From Burkholderia stabilis (GTDB lineage: Bacteria; Pseudomonadota; Gammaproteobacteria; Burkholderiales; Burkholderiaceae): 64,000 nucleotides of DNA. The notes under the pieces were generated by a model. That model had not been told where the DNA came from. It saw nothing but the letters and a program-made list of their open reading frames with translations, and did not search any database. A program made the position numbers and the translations under genes. Below are positions 46,754-58,699 of this stretch, one piece after another. The stretch lies in NCBI RefSeq assembly GCF_001742165.1, contig NZ_CP016444.1:1258976-1322975 (forward strand), given 5' to 3'. How positions within the stretch are numbered: position 1 is the stretch's first letter; each line of letters begins with the position of its first letter.

Positions 46754-46777
46754 CGAACCGGCTCGCTGTTTCGCGAA
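46754..46777 (-). promoter_or_regulatory. hrpII-type box (TTCG-N16-TTCG)
   Basis: Minus-strand TTCG halves at 46774-46777 and 46754-46757 with exactly 16 bp between, 80 bp before the ATG at 46673. A CAAGGT (YANNNT) starts 31 bp downstream, as in HrpB-dependent promoters. Confidence 0.65.
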
Positions 46778-46841
46778 GCCGTCGATGTCGGCACGTTCAC
46801 GCCATGCGTCACTGCCTTCCTCATGATGTGTCGGCGCAACG

Positions 46842-49151
46842 TCAGACCCCGTCCGGCCCCGACTCACCGGCCCTCCGGGGGGCGCGACGCCGTCTTGCGA
46901 CACGTGCCAACGTATCCGTCGCCGATGACGTGGCCTGGTCGATCGCTTTCGCACCGAAGTCGACCGCGGCGCCCGGAATGCGCACAACGGTATCGGCAGT
47001 CACAGCAATGGCATTGGCGACGGGTTTGACCACGTGATGCCCTGTGGCCGTTGCCGCGGCCGCCGCGCCTTTCCCGATCGGGGCGAGGACGGGATCGGCC
47101 TTGTCGACGGCCCAGGCGATGCCTTGCCCGGCCGGTTCGAGTACGCGCCGATGGGCAGCACCTGCGATCGCCCTGGCTCCGTGACCGAGCGGTTCGAGCG
47201 CATGATCGCGCGCGAGCCGCGAGGCACCGGATACCCCGGTTTGCATCGCGGTCAGCGCGGGGCCGACATACGGCATGTCTCCAACGGGCGCGAGCGCGCG
47301 GCCCACGCCGGCCAGCCCCGCGCCCGCGTAGTGCATGCCGATATCGGCCCCCTTGTCGACGACGCCCGTGGCCGCGCCCAGCACCTTGGTCACCGCGTAC
47401 CCGAGCGCCGCATTGCGCTCGCCATCCGGCCTCGCGATGCGGTCGAGGTCGTCCAGCCCCGTCTCCTCATGACCTGCGATCCGGGCCAGCAGCGCGCTTT
47501 GCTTGCCCCGCTCCGTGGTAATGCGGGCATTTTTGTCACCGCCGTCCGCCCCGACCCACGTCTCCTGCGCCATCGACATCGTGATGCCGATGACCTCCGC
47601 CGGTATCGAATACATCAGCGTGGCCAGCTGTTCGAACGAACTTGAAACGAGGCCATAGTGTTCGAGTACCGACAGCAACAAACCGAACGTCACGGCGACC
47701 TCGCCACTCGTGGCCATCGACCGTATTGCGGATCCGGTGCCGCGCGCGGCACGGATCGTGTTGAGCGTCGATTCGCTCACGTGCTGGCGAAGGTCGGCCA
47801 CGTCCGGGCGCGGCAGCACGCCGGAATCGATCAGCCGCAACTTGGTTTCGACGAGCTTCTTGTGATCGTTCATCACTTCCAGCGGAATGATCGCGCCGGA
47901 TATCCAGGTCATCATCAGATTGGTGACCTGCTTCGCCACGAGCAGCGCGGCCGCCGTTTCGGTGTGGCCGGCCCGACGCGCCTCGCCGGCCAGTTCGCGC
48001 ACGTAGTTGTTCGCGATGGAACCGATTGCAGCGATCGTCCCCGCGAAGGCGGCGCCCTTCACGTTGGCCCATGCTTCGCCGGCGCTTTCAGGGATGAAGT
48101 TGCCGCCCTTCATCACGTGAATCAGGCGCGCGATGACGACCGAGTCGAACGTCTCCGCGAACAGCGGGGTCACGGAATCCAGCAGCGGGCCGACCTTCGC
48201 CGCCATGGCGGCGCCCATCGCGCGTTTCGCGCTCTCCCAGATGCCGTAGTCGAATATCCCGCCGATCGCTCCGCTGCCGGCCACGCCGACGCCGATGCCG
48301 TAGGCGAGCTGCTTGCTGAAATCCCTGCTGGTCGCCAGCGACAGCAGGGACATCGCGCCGAAGTCATGCCGGAACCGTGCCATGCGCGCGCATTTTTCGG
48401 GATCGTCGTACGGCTGCTCCAGGACCGCTTGCAGATGCGTGCCGATTTCGGCTGCCGGCGTGACGTGAATGCGCATGCCGAGATTGCGCAGAAATTCGGA
48501 GGGCGGCGGACCGTCGCCCGGCATGCGGGCGTCGGACGTAAATGCGCCCGTGTACTTTGCGATCGCGTCGCGCAGCAGATCGGTGGCAACGGGCAGATCG
48601 CCATCGGCGAACTGCATGAACTCGCGCATTTTCTGCACCAGGTTGTCGTCCCACTCGATGCTGATCGTCGCGCCTGGTGGGATCTCGAGGCTTTTCACCG
48701 CATCCTGATCCAGGTCCCACATCAGATCCAGTACACCTTGCACGCCACGATCGGAAGCGCACTGCAAACGTCCGTCCTCATTCCGAGTCAACGGGCCGCT
48801 GCAGGGCGGCGGTATCGTGAACCTGATGCCGGCATCGACCGGTTCCGTCGACGTCGGCGCGGCGGGAGGGCCCGCGGCCGCAAGGCTCGCGCTGTCGGCA
48901 GTGGCCGCGACACTGGCACGGCGGGGCCGGTGCGCGTCGAGCGCTTCGATGCTCACACGACGCAGCCCGCCCGTGCTTCCCGTGTCGATCGACCGACGCG
49001 GCACTCGTTCGGGAAAGTCCATCGATGCGCGCGGGGAAACACTGCCCGAGGAGTTCGCGGCCTCGACCGATGCAGGATCGGCTGGCGATGCGTCGTGTTC
49101 TGGCGAGAACGTCGAAACGACGGGGGAAACGGAACCAATGGAAGACGACAT
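46842..49151 (-). CDS. Large putative type III effector with hydrophobic segments
   Basis: A 769-residue protein. Residues 1-95 are Ser/Arg/Pro-rich and disordered; the centre is Ala/Gly-rich with several long hydrophobic runs (for example LAYGIGVGVAGSGAIGG, AAFAGTIAAIGSIAN, GEVAVTFGLLLSVLEHYGL), suggesting a membrane-inserting or coiled helical body. The C-terminal segment is rich in repeated Ala/Gly/Val, ending in the basic tail VARRRRAPRRAG. No domain recognised. It lies at the head of the repeat-gene array on the same strand, and its 5' flank shares about 80 bp with the array spacers. Confidence 0.6.
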   Translation of the reverse strand: MSSSIGSVSPVVSTFSPEHDASPADPASVEAANSSGSVSPRASMDFPERVPRRSIDTGSTGGLRRVSIEALDAHRPRRASVAATADSASLAAAGPPAAPTSTEPVDAGIRFTIPPPCSGPLTRNEDGRLQCASDRGVQGVLDLMWDLDQDAVKSLEIPPGATISIEWDDNLVQKMREFMQFADGDLPVATDLLRDAIAKYTGAFTSDARMPGDGPPPSEFLRNLGMRIHVTPAAEIGTHLQAVLEQPYDDPEKCARMARFRHDFGAMSLLSLATSRDFSKQLAYGIGVGVAGSGAIGGIFDYGIWESAKRAMGAAMAAKVGPLLDSVTPLFAETFDSVVIARLIHVMKGGNFIPESAGEAWANVKGAAFAGTIAAIGSIANNYVRELAGEARRAGHTETAAALLVAKQVTNLMMTWISGAIIPLEVMNDHKKLVETKLRLIDSGVLPRPDVADLRQHVSESTLNTIRAARGTGSAIRSMATSGEVAVTFGLLLSVLEHYGLVSSSFEQLATLMYSIPAEVIGITMSMAQETWVGADGGDKNARITTERGKQSALLARIAGHEETGLDDLDRIARPDGERNAALGYAVTKVLGAATGVVDKGADIGMHYAGAGLAGVGRALAPVGDMPYVGPALTAMQTGVSGASRLARDHALEPLGHGARAIAGAAHRRVLEPAGQGIAWAVDKADPVLAPIGKGAAAAATATGHHVVKPVANAIAVTADTVVRIPGAAVDFGAKAIDQATSSATDTLARVARRRRAPRRAGESGPDGV

Positions 49152-49321
49152 GAAAAACGACCAACTGATGAAACATCACGGCCAGACAATACCCGTGTCG
49201 ACGTTAAGGCCGGGATGCGCCCACGAGGGTTTGCCACGTTGCCGGCATGTTGCAGGAGAGGAGGCAGCAATTGCATCGATGAAACGAACCGGCTTCCAGC
49301 CAAGCGCACTTGCCAACGACG

Positions 49322-50740
49322 CTATCGCTGACCCAATTGCCGGTCTCGGCGCAGATCGGATGCTTGTGCCCCCGAAAGACTGGCGAGCTGGGTCAGGCTC
49401 AGCGGCTGGCCGTCGAGACGGGCGCCCGGAAGGTTCTGCTGGCTGGCCAGGTTCAGACGGCGCGCGTACTGAATTGCCTTCTCTTTTTCCTGACGCGGGA
49501 ACGCTGCACGTACCGGTGCCAGTTCAGCCGGTAACGCAACCAGTTGCGGGTCTTGGCGCAGATGAGCCTCTATTGCGCCCGAGAGACTGGCGAGCTGGGG
49601 CAGGCTCAACGGCTGACCATCGATGCGGGCGCCCGGCTGGTTCTGCTGGCTGGCCAGGTTCAGACGGCGTGCGTAGGGCATGTTCTTCTCGTTGCCCTGG
49701 CGCGGGAACGCTGCACGTACCGGTGCCAGTTCGGCCGGTAACGCGACCAGTTGCGAGTCTCGGCGCAGATCGACCTCTGCTGCCCCCGAGAGACTGGCGA
49801 GCTGGGTCAGGTCCAGCGGCTGACCGCCGACGCGGGCGCCCGGCTGGTTCTGCTGGCTGACCAGGTTCAGACGGCGCGCGTACTGAATTGCCTTCTCGTT
49901 GTCCTGACGCGGGAAGGCTGCACGTACTGGTGCCAGTTCGGCCGGTAACGCGACCCGTTGCGGATCTTGGCGCAGCTTGGCCTCTGTTGCCCCCGAGAGA
50001 CTGGCGAGCTCGGGCAGGCTCAACGGCTGACCGTCGACGCGGGCGCCCGGCAGGCTCTGCTGGCTAGCCAGGCTCAGACGGCGTGCATACTGAATCGCCT
50101 TCTCGTTGTCCTGACGCGGGAACGCTGCACGTACTGATACCAGTTCGACCGGTAACGCGACCCGTTGCGGGTCTTGGCGCAGATCGGATGCTTGTGCCCC
50201 CGAAAGACTGGCGAGCTGGGTCAGGCTCAGCGGCTGGCCGTCGATGCGGGCGCCCGGCTGGTTCTGCTGGCTGGCCAGGTTCAGACGGCGCGCGTATTGA
50301 ATTGCCTTCTCGTTGTCCTCGCGCGGGAACGCTGCACGTACCGGTGCCAGTTCAGCCGGTAACGCGACCAGTTGCGAGTCTCGGCGCAGAGTGGTCTCTT
50401 TTGTCCCCGAGAGACTGGCGAGCTGGGTCAGGCTCAGCGGCTTATCGTCGATGCGGGCGCCCGGCTGGTTCTGCTGGCTGGCCAGGTTCAGACGGCGCGC
50501 GTACTGAATTGCCTTCTCTCTTTCCTGGCGCGGGAACGCTGCACGTACTGATACCAGTTCGACCGGTAGCGCGAACAGTTGCGGGTCCTGGCGCAGATAC
50601 GCCTCTGTTGCGCCCGAGAGGCTGGCGAGTTGGGACAGGCCCAGCGGCTGACCGCCGATGCTGGCGCCTGGCAGGCTCTGCTGGCTGGCCAAGTTCAGAC
50701 GGCGCGCGTACTGGCTCGCTCTCTCGTTTTCACCTCGCGG
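49322..50740 (-). repeat. 207-bp tandem coding repeats, array A
   Basis: Six full 207-bp units plus a terminal 177-bp unit including the stop codon, all on the minus strand. They encode the 69-residue helix-turn-helix-like repeat. Confidence 0.9.
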
Positions 50741-51013
50741 GAACACATCACCGACCCGCGCGAGCAAAGGTGGTAATTCCTTCCTCGAGCACGAAGCTTC
50801 CCCCACGCTCGCCGTCATGCGACCTCGCTTATGCGGTGGCGACTCATCAGAACTTCCGACGCGCCACCGCTTGTCCGCCAGCCCGGCCAGTGCGCCCGTC
50901 ACTTCGGCCGACCGGGTTTCTGCCTCATCGGGTCTCAGCCTGCCCGGCGTACCGCTCCTACCATCCTGTTCACCGGAGAGCCCCCGACCTTCCAAACCGG
51001 AGATTTTGTCCAT
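49322..51013 (-). CDS. 69-residue HTH-repeat protein A (7 repeats)
   Basis: A 563-residue protein, first intact member of the array. N-terminal 91 residues: disordered segment MDKISGLEGRGLSGEQ, then KRWR at 48-51 and KRGR at 62-65, a bipartite nuclear-localisation-like pair. From residue 92 come seven tandem repeats of 69 residues (last 58). Each repeat has the YARRLNLASQQ helix, the segment LSLTQLASLSG, five variable residues and LRQDPQ. The pattern fits a helix-turn-helix: Ala at 39, Gly at 43, hydrophobic at 44 and 49. Variable residues 44-48 read ATEAY, TKETT, AQASD, ATEAK, AAEVD, AIEAH, AQASD. A DNA-binding effector is inferred; no family recognised. Confidence 0.75.
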   Translation of the reverse strand: MDKISGLEGRGLSGEQDGRSGTPGRLRPDEAETRSAEVTGALAGLADKRWRVGSSDESPPHKRGRMTASVGEASCSRKELPPLLARVGDVFPRGENERASQYARRLNLASQQSLPGASIGGQPLGLSQLASLSGATEAYLRQDPQLFALPVELVSVRAAFPRQEREKAIQYARRLNLASQQNQPGARIDDKPLSLTQLASLSGTKETTLRRDSQLVALPAELAPVRAAFPREDNEKAIQYARRLNLASQQNQPGARIDGQPLSLTQLASLSGAQASDLRQDPQRVALPVELVSVRAAFPRQDNEKAIQYARRLSLASQQSLPGARVDGQPLSLPELASLSGATEAKLRQDPQRVALPAELAPVRAAFPRQDNEKAIQYARRLNLVSQQNQPGARVGGQPLDLTQLASLSGAAEVDLRRDSQLVALPAELAPVRAAFPRQGNEKNMPYARRLNLASQQNQPGARIDGQPLSLPQLASLSGAIEAHLRQDPQLVALPAELAPVRAAFPRQEKEKAIQYARRLNLASQQNLPGARLDGQPLSLTQLASLSGAQASDLRRDRQLGQR

Positions 51014-51190
51014 ACCCTGTCCGTCCCCTACTTAAAACTCGCCTCTCCGGAATAGCTGTCCATCGTGCACCGGAATATTCACCCTCACGCGAGAAGGCAT
51101 TGTCACGTTGCCGGCATGTTGCTGGAGCGGGCGCGTCAATCGCAGCGACGAAACGAACCGGCTTCCAGCCAAGCGCACTTGCCAACGACG
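51014..51190 (-). promoter_or_regulatory. 177-bp conserved spacer/promoter cassette (A-B)
   Basis: Exactly 177 bp between gene B's stop and gene A's ATG; the same length and nearly the same sequence separates every pair. It contains a 23-bp-period direct repeat TATTCCGG (51047-51054 and 51070-51077, minus strand), a degenerate hrpII-like box TGCG-N16-TTCG (51154-51177), and AGGGGA before the ATG. Confidence 0.6.
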
Positions 51191-52816
51191 CTATCGCTGA
51201 CCCAGTTGCGGGTCTTTGCGCAGATCGGATGGTTGTGCCCCCGAAAGGCTGGCGAGTTGGGTCAGGCTCAGCGGCTGCCCATCGAGACGGGCGCCCGGAA
51301 GGTTCTGCTGGCTGGCCAGGTTCAGACGGCGCGCGTAGGGAACGTTCTTCTCATTGTCCTGGCGCGGGAACGCTGCACGGACTGATACCAGTTCGACCGG
51401 TAGCGCGAACAGTTGCGGGTCTTTGCGCAGATCGGATGGTTGTGCCCCCGAAAGGCTGGCGAGCTGGGTCAGGCTCAGCGGCTGGCCGTCGATACGGGCG
51501 CCCGGCAGGCTCTGCTGGCTGGCTAGGTTCAGACGGCGCGCGTAGGGGACATTCTTCTCGTTGTCCTGGCGCGGGAATGCTGCACGTACTGGTGCCAGTT
51601 CGGCCGGTAACGCGACCAGTTGCGGGTCTTTGCGCAGATCGGCTGCTTGTGCCCCCGAAAGACTGGCGAGCTGGGGCAGGCTCAGCCGCTGACCGTCGAC
51701 ACGGGCGCCCGGCAGGCTCTGCTGGCTGGCCAGGTTCAGACGGCGCGCATACTGAATTGCTTTCTCGTTGTCCTGACGCGGGAACGCTGCACGGACTGAT
51801 ACCAGTTCGACCGGTAGCGCGAACAGTTGCGGGTCTTGGCGCAGAGTGGTGTCTTTTGCCCCCGAGAGGCTGGCGAGTTGGGCCAGGCTCAGCGGCTGAC
51901 CGTCGACACGGGCGCCCGGCTGGTTCTGCTGGCTGGCCAGGTTCAGACGGCGCGCATACTGAATTACCTTCTCGTTGTCCTCGCGCGGGAACGCTGCACG
52001 TACCGGCATGAGCTCGACCGGTAACGCGACCCGTTGCGGGTCTTGGCGCAGCTTGGCCTCTGTTGCCCCCGAGAGGTTGGCGAGCTGGGTCAGACTCAGC
52101 GGCTGACCGTCGACACGGGCGCCCGGATGGTTCTGCTGGCTGGCCAGGTTCAGGCGGCGCGCATACTGAATTGCTTTCTCGTTGTCCTGGCGCGGGAACG
52201 CTGCACGGACTGATACCAGTTCGATCGATAGCGCGACCAGTTGCGGGTCTTGGCGCAGAGTGGTCTCTTTTGCCCCCGAGAGGCTGGCGAGTTGGGGCAG
52301 GCTCAGCGGCTGACCATCGATGCGGGCGCCCGGATGGTTCTGCTGGCTGGCCAGGTTCAGACGGCGCGCGTAGGGCATGTTCTTCTCGTTGTCCTGGCGC
52401 GGGAACGCTGCACGGACTGATGCCAGTTCGAGCGGTAGCGCGACCAGTTGCGGGTCTGCCCGCAGCTTGGTCTCTGTTGTCCCCGAGAGGCTGGCGAGCT
52501 GGGTCACGCTCAGCGGCTGACCGTCGATACGGGCGCCCGGCTGGTTCTGCTGGCTGGCCAGATTCAGACGGCGAGCGTAGGGGGCGTTCTTCTCGTTGTC
52601 CTGACGCGGGAACGCTGCACGGACTGGTGCCAGTTCGACCGGTAGCGCGAACAGTTGCGGGTCTTGGCGCAGATCGCATGCTTGTGCCCCCGAGAGGCTG
52701 GCAAGCTGAGCAAAACTCAGCGGCTGACCGTCGATGCGGGCGCCCGGCTGGTTCTGCTGGCTGACCAGATTCAGCCGGCGCGCGTACTGGCTCGCTCTCT
52801 CGTTTTCACCTCGCGG
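51191..52816 (-). repeat. 207-bp tandem coding repeats, array B
   Basis: Seven full 207-bp units plus a terminal 177-bp unit, closely similar to arrays A, C and D. Differences concentrate in codons 44-48 of each unit. Confidence 0.9.
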
Positions 52817-53089
52817 GAACACATCACCGACCCGCGCGAGCAAAGGTGGTAACTCCTGCCTCGAGCGCGAAGCGGCCCCCTCGCTCGCCGTCATGCGGCC
52901 TCGCTTATGCGGTGGCGACTCATCAGAACTTCCGACGCGCCACCGCTTGTCCGCCAGCCCGGCCAGTGCGCCCGTCACTCCGGTCGACCGGGTTTCTGCC
53001 TCATCGGGTCTCAGCCTGCCCGGCGTACCTCTCCTATCATCCTGTTCAACGGAGAGCCCCCGACCTTCCAAACCGGAGATTTTGTCCAT
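51191..53089 (-). CDS. 69-residue HTH-repeat protein B (8 repeats)
   Basis: A 632-residue protein of the same architecture as gene A: 91-residue N-terminus with KRWR (48-51) and KRGR (62-65), then seven full repeats and a final 58-residue one (91 + 7x69 + 58 = 632). Variable residues 44-48 per repeat: AQACD, TTETK, AKETT, ATEAK, AKDTT, AQAAD, AQPSD, AQPSD. No acidic activation-type tail follows; the protein ends LRKDPQLGQR. The intact frame and preserved unit length indicate selection. Inferred to be secreted and DNA-binding; evidence is architectural only. Confidence 0.75.
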   Translation of the reverse strand: MDKISGLEGRGLSVEQDDRRGTPGRLRPDEAETRSTGVTGALAGLADKRWRVGSSDESPPHKRGRMTASEGAASRSRQELPPLLARVGDVFPRGENERASQYARRLNLVSQQNQPGARIDGQPLSFAQLASLSGAQACDLRQDPQLFALPVELAPVRAAFPRQDNEKNAPYARRLNLASQQNQPGARIDGQPLSVTQLASLSGTTETKLRADPQLVALPLELASVRAAFPRQDNEKNMPYARRLNLASQQNHPGARIDGQPLSLPQLASLSGAKETTLRQDPQLVALSIELVSVRAAFPRQDNEKAIQYARRLNLASQQNHPGARVDGQPLSLTQLANLSGATEAKLRQDPQRVALPVELMPVRAAFPREDNEKVIQYARRLNLASQQNQPGARVDGQPLSLAQLASLSGAKDTTLRQDPQLFALPVELVSVRAAFPRQDNEKAIQYARRLNLASQQSLPGARVDGQRLSLPQLASLSGAQAADLRKDPQLVALPAELAPVRAAFPRQDNEKNVPYARRLNLASQQSLPGARIDGQPLSLTQLASLSGAQPSDLRKDPQLFALPVELVSVRAAFPRQDNEKNVPYARRLNLASQQNLPGARLDGQPLSLTQLASLSGAQPSDLRKDPQLGQR

Positions 53090-53266
53090 ACCCTGTCCGT
53101 CCCCTACTTAAAACTCGCCTCTCCGGAATAGCCGCCCATCGTGCACCGGAATATCCACCCTCACGCGAGAAGGTATTGTCACGTTGCCGGCATGTTGCTG
53201 GAGGCGGAGCGACAATTGCAGCGACGAAACGAACCGGCTTCCAGCCAAGCGCACTCGCCAACGACG
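53090..53266 (-). promoter_or_regulatory. 177-bp conserved spacer/promoter cassette (B-C)
   Basis: Same cassette as 51014-51190 with the TATTCCGG pair and TGCG-N16-TTCG element conserved. Confidence 0.55.
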
Positions 53267-55098
53267 CTATCGCTGACCCAGTTGTGGGTCTTTGCGCAGA
53301 GCGGATGCTTCTGCCCCCGAGAGACTGGCGAGTTGGGTCAGGCTCAACGGCTGACCGTCGATGCGGGCGCCCGGCAAGCTCTGCTGACTGGCCAGGTTCA
53401 GACGGCGCGCGTAGGGGACGTTCTTCTCTTTTTCCTGACGCGGGAACGCTGCACGTACTGATACCAGTTCGACCGGTAACGCAACCAGTTGCGGGTCTTG
53501 GCGCAGATGAGCCTCTTTTGCCCCGAGAGACTGGCGAGTTGGGTCAGGCTCAGCGGCTGACCGTCGACGCGGGCGCCCGGCTGGTTCTGCTGGCTGGCCA
53601 GGTTCAGGCGGCGCGCATACTGAATTGCCTTCTCGTTGTCCTGGCGCGGGAACGCTGCACGGACCGGCATGAGCTCGACCGGGAACGCGACCCGTTGCGG
53701 GTCGTAGCGCAGATGAGCCTCTGTTGCTCCCGAGAGACTGGCGAGCTGTGACAGGTTCAGCGGCTGACCGCCGATGCGGGTGCCCGGATGGTTCTGCTGG
53801 CTGGCCAGGTTCAACCGGCGCGCGTACTGAATTGCCTTCTCTTTTTCCTGACGCGGGAACGCTGCACGGACTGGTGCCAATTCGTCCGGTAACGCGACCA
53901 GTTGCGGGTCTTGGCGCAGTTGGCCCTCTATTGCTCCCGAGAGGCCAGCGAGCTGGGCCAGGCTCAACGGCTGCCCATCGACACGGGCGCCCGGCTGGTT
54001 CTGCCGGCTGGCCAGGTTCAGGCGGCGCGCATACTGAATTGTTTTCTCGTTGTCCTGGCGCGGGAACGCTGCCCGTACCGGTGCCAGTTCGGCCGGTAAC
54101 GCGAACAGTTGCGGGTCTCGGCGCAGTTGGCCCTCTGCTGCCCCCGAGAGGTTGGCGAGCTGGGTCAGGCTCAACGGCTGCCCATCGATACGGGCGCCCG
54201 GATGGTTTTGCCGGCTGGCCAGATTCAGACGGCGCGCATACTGAATTGCCTTCTCGTTGTCCTCGCGCGGAAACGCTGCCCGTACCGGTGCCAGTTCGAC
54301 CGGTAACGCGAACAGTCGTGGGTCCTGGCGCAGATCGGTCTCTTTTGCCCCTGAAAGACTGGCGAGCTGGGGCAGGCTCAGCGGCTGACCGTCGACACGG
54401 GCGCCCGGCTGGTTCTGCTGGCTGGCCAGGTTCAGACGGCGCGCGTAGGGAACGTTCTTCTCGTTGTCATGGCGCGGGAACGCTGCACGGACTGATACCA
54501 GTTCGACCGGTAGCGCGAACAGTTGCGGGTCTTGGCGCAGAGTGGTCTCTTTTGCCCCCGAGAGGCTGGCGAGTTGGGGCAGACTCAGCGGCTGACCGCC
54601 GATGCGGGCGCCCGGCTGGTTCTGCCGGCTGGCCAGGTTCAGACGGCGCGCATACTGAATTACCTTCTCGTTGTCCTCGCGCGGGAACGCTGCACGTACT
54701 GGTGCCAGTTCGGCCGGTAACGCAACCAGTTGCGGGTCTCGGCGCAGATCGTCCTCTGCTGCCCCCGAGAGACTGGCGAGCTGGGGCAGGCTCAGCGGCT
54801 GACCGTCGATGCGGGCGCCCGGATGGTTCTGCTGGCTGGCCAGGTTCAACCGGCGCGCGTAGGGCATGTTCTTCTCGTTGTCCTGACGCGGGAACGCTGC
54901 ACGGACCGGTGCCAGTTCGGCCGGTAACGCGAACAGTTGCGGGTCTCGGCGCAGCTTGGCCTCTGTTGCCCCCGAGAGGTTGGCGAGTTGGGTCAGACTC
55001 AGCGGCTGACCGTCGACACGGGCGCCCGGCTGGTTCTGCTGGCTGACCAGATTCAGCCGGCGTGCGTACTGGCTCGCTCTCTCGTTTTCATCTCGCGG
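53267..55098 (-). repeat. 207-bp tandem coding repeats, array C
   Basis: Eight 207-bp units (one shortened by a single base) and the 177-bp terminal unit. Confidence 0.88.
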
Positions 55099-55371
55099 GA
55101 ACACATCACCGACCCGTGCGAGCAAAGGCGGCAATTCCTGCCTCGAGCGCGAAGCTTCCCCCTCGCTCGCCGTCATGCGACCTCGCTTATGCGGTGGCGA
55201 CTCATCAGGACTTCCGACGTGCCGCCGCTTGTCCGCCAGCCCGGCCAGTGCGCCCGTCACTCCGGCCGACCGGGTTTCTGTCTCATCGGGTCTCAGCCTG
55301 CCCGGCGTACCGCCCCTACCATCCTGTTCACCGGAGAGCCCCCGACCTTCCAAACCGGAGATTTTGTCCAT
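53267..55371 (-). pseudogene. 69-residue HTH-repeat gene C (9 repeats, one frameshift)
   Basis: Starts MDKISGLEGRGL at 55371; the N-terminal pair is KRRH...KRGR here. Seven complete repeats are read (variable residues ATEAK, AAEDD, AKETT, AKETD, AAEGQ, AIEGQ, ATEAH), then at 53521-53524 the usual G5 tract (coding strand) is G4 and the frame is lost. Restoring one base gives the eighth and ninth repeats (AKEAH, AEASA) and the standard LRKDPQLGQR end: 91 + 8x69 + 58 = 701 residues exactly. The frameshift could be phase variation, decay or a sequencing slip; as read, the product is truncated. Confidence 0.75.
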
Positions 55372-55548
55372 ACCCTGTCCGTCCCCTACTTAAAACTCGC
55401 CTCTCCGGAATAGCCGCCCATCGTGCACCGGAATATCCACCCTCACGCGAGAAGGTATTGCCACGTTGCCGGCATGTTGCAGGAGCGGGCGCGTCAATCG
55501 CAGCGACGAAACGAACCGGCTTCCAGCCAAGCGCACTTGCCAACGACG
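55372..55548 (-). promoter_or_regulatory. 177-bp conserved spacer/promoter cassette (C-D)
   Basis: Third copy of the spacer, same length and elements as the others. Confidence 0.55.
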
Positions 55549-56825
55549 CTATCGCTGACCCAGTTGCGGGTCTTTGCGCAGAGCGGATGCTTCTGCCCCC
55601 GAGAGACTGGCGAGTTGGGTCAGGCTCAACGGCTGACCGTCGATACGGGCGCCCGGCTGGTTCTGCTGGCTGGCCAGGTTCAGCCGGCGCGCGTACTGAA
55701 TTGCCTTCTCGTTGTCCTGGCGCGGGAACGCTGCACGGACTGGTGCCAGTTCGGCCGGTAGCGCGACCAGTTGCGGGTCTCGGCGCAGATCGGCTGCTTG
55801 TGCCCCCGAAAGGCTGGCGAGTTGAGTCAGGCCCAGCGGCTGACCGTCGATGCGGGCGCCCGGCTGGTTCTGCTGGCTGGCCAGGTTCAGACGGCGCGCA
55901 TACTGAATTGCTTTCTCGTTGTCCTGACGCGGGAACGCTGCACGGACCGGCATGAGCTCGACCGGTAACGCGACCCGTTGCGGGTCGTAGCGCAGATGAG
56001 CCTCTGCTGCCCCGAGAGACTGGCGAGCTGGGTCAGGCCCAGCGGCTGACCGTCGATACGGGCGCCCGGCAGGCCCTGCTGGCTGGCCAGGTTCAGACGG
56101 CGTGCGTAGGGAATGTTCTTCTCGTTGTCCTGACGCGGGAACGCTGCACGTACCGGCATGAGCTCGACAGGTAACGCGACCAGTTGCGAGTCTTGGCGCA
56201 GATGAACCTCCATTGCGCCCGAGAGACTGGCGAGCTGAGGCAGGCTCAACGGCTGCCCATCGATACGGGCGCCCGGCTGGTTCTGCTGGCTGGCCAGGTT
56301 CAGCCGGCGTGCGTACTGAATTGCCTTCTCGTTGTCCTGGCGCGGGAACGCTGCACGGACTGATGCCAGTTCGACCGGTAGCGCAACCAGTTGCGGGTCT
56401 TGGCGCAGATCGGATGCTTGTGCCCCCGAAAGACTGGCGAGCTGGGGCAGGCTCAGCCGCTGACCGTCGACACGGGCGCCCGGCTGGTTCTGCTGGCTGG
56501 CCAGGTTCAGACGACGCGCGTAGGGAATGTTCTTCTCGTTGTCCTGGCGCGGGAACGCTGCACGTACCGGTGCCAGTTCGGCCGGTAACGCGACCAGTTG
56601 CGGGTCTCGGCGCAGATCGGCTGCTTGTACCCCCGAAAGGCTGGCGAGCTGGGTCACGCTCAGCGGCTGCCCGTCGATACGGGCGCCCGGCTGATTCTGC
56701 TGGCTGGCCAGGTTCAGACGGCGAGCGTAGGGGACGTTCTTCTCGTTGTCCTGACGCGGGAACGCTGCACGTACTGGTGTCAGCAGCACGTTGAAAATGA
56801 CCCAGCGGCAGCACATTGGATTTGA

Positions 56826-58699
<1,874 letters not shown>

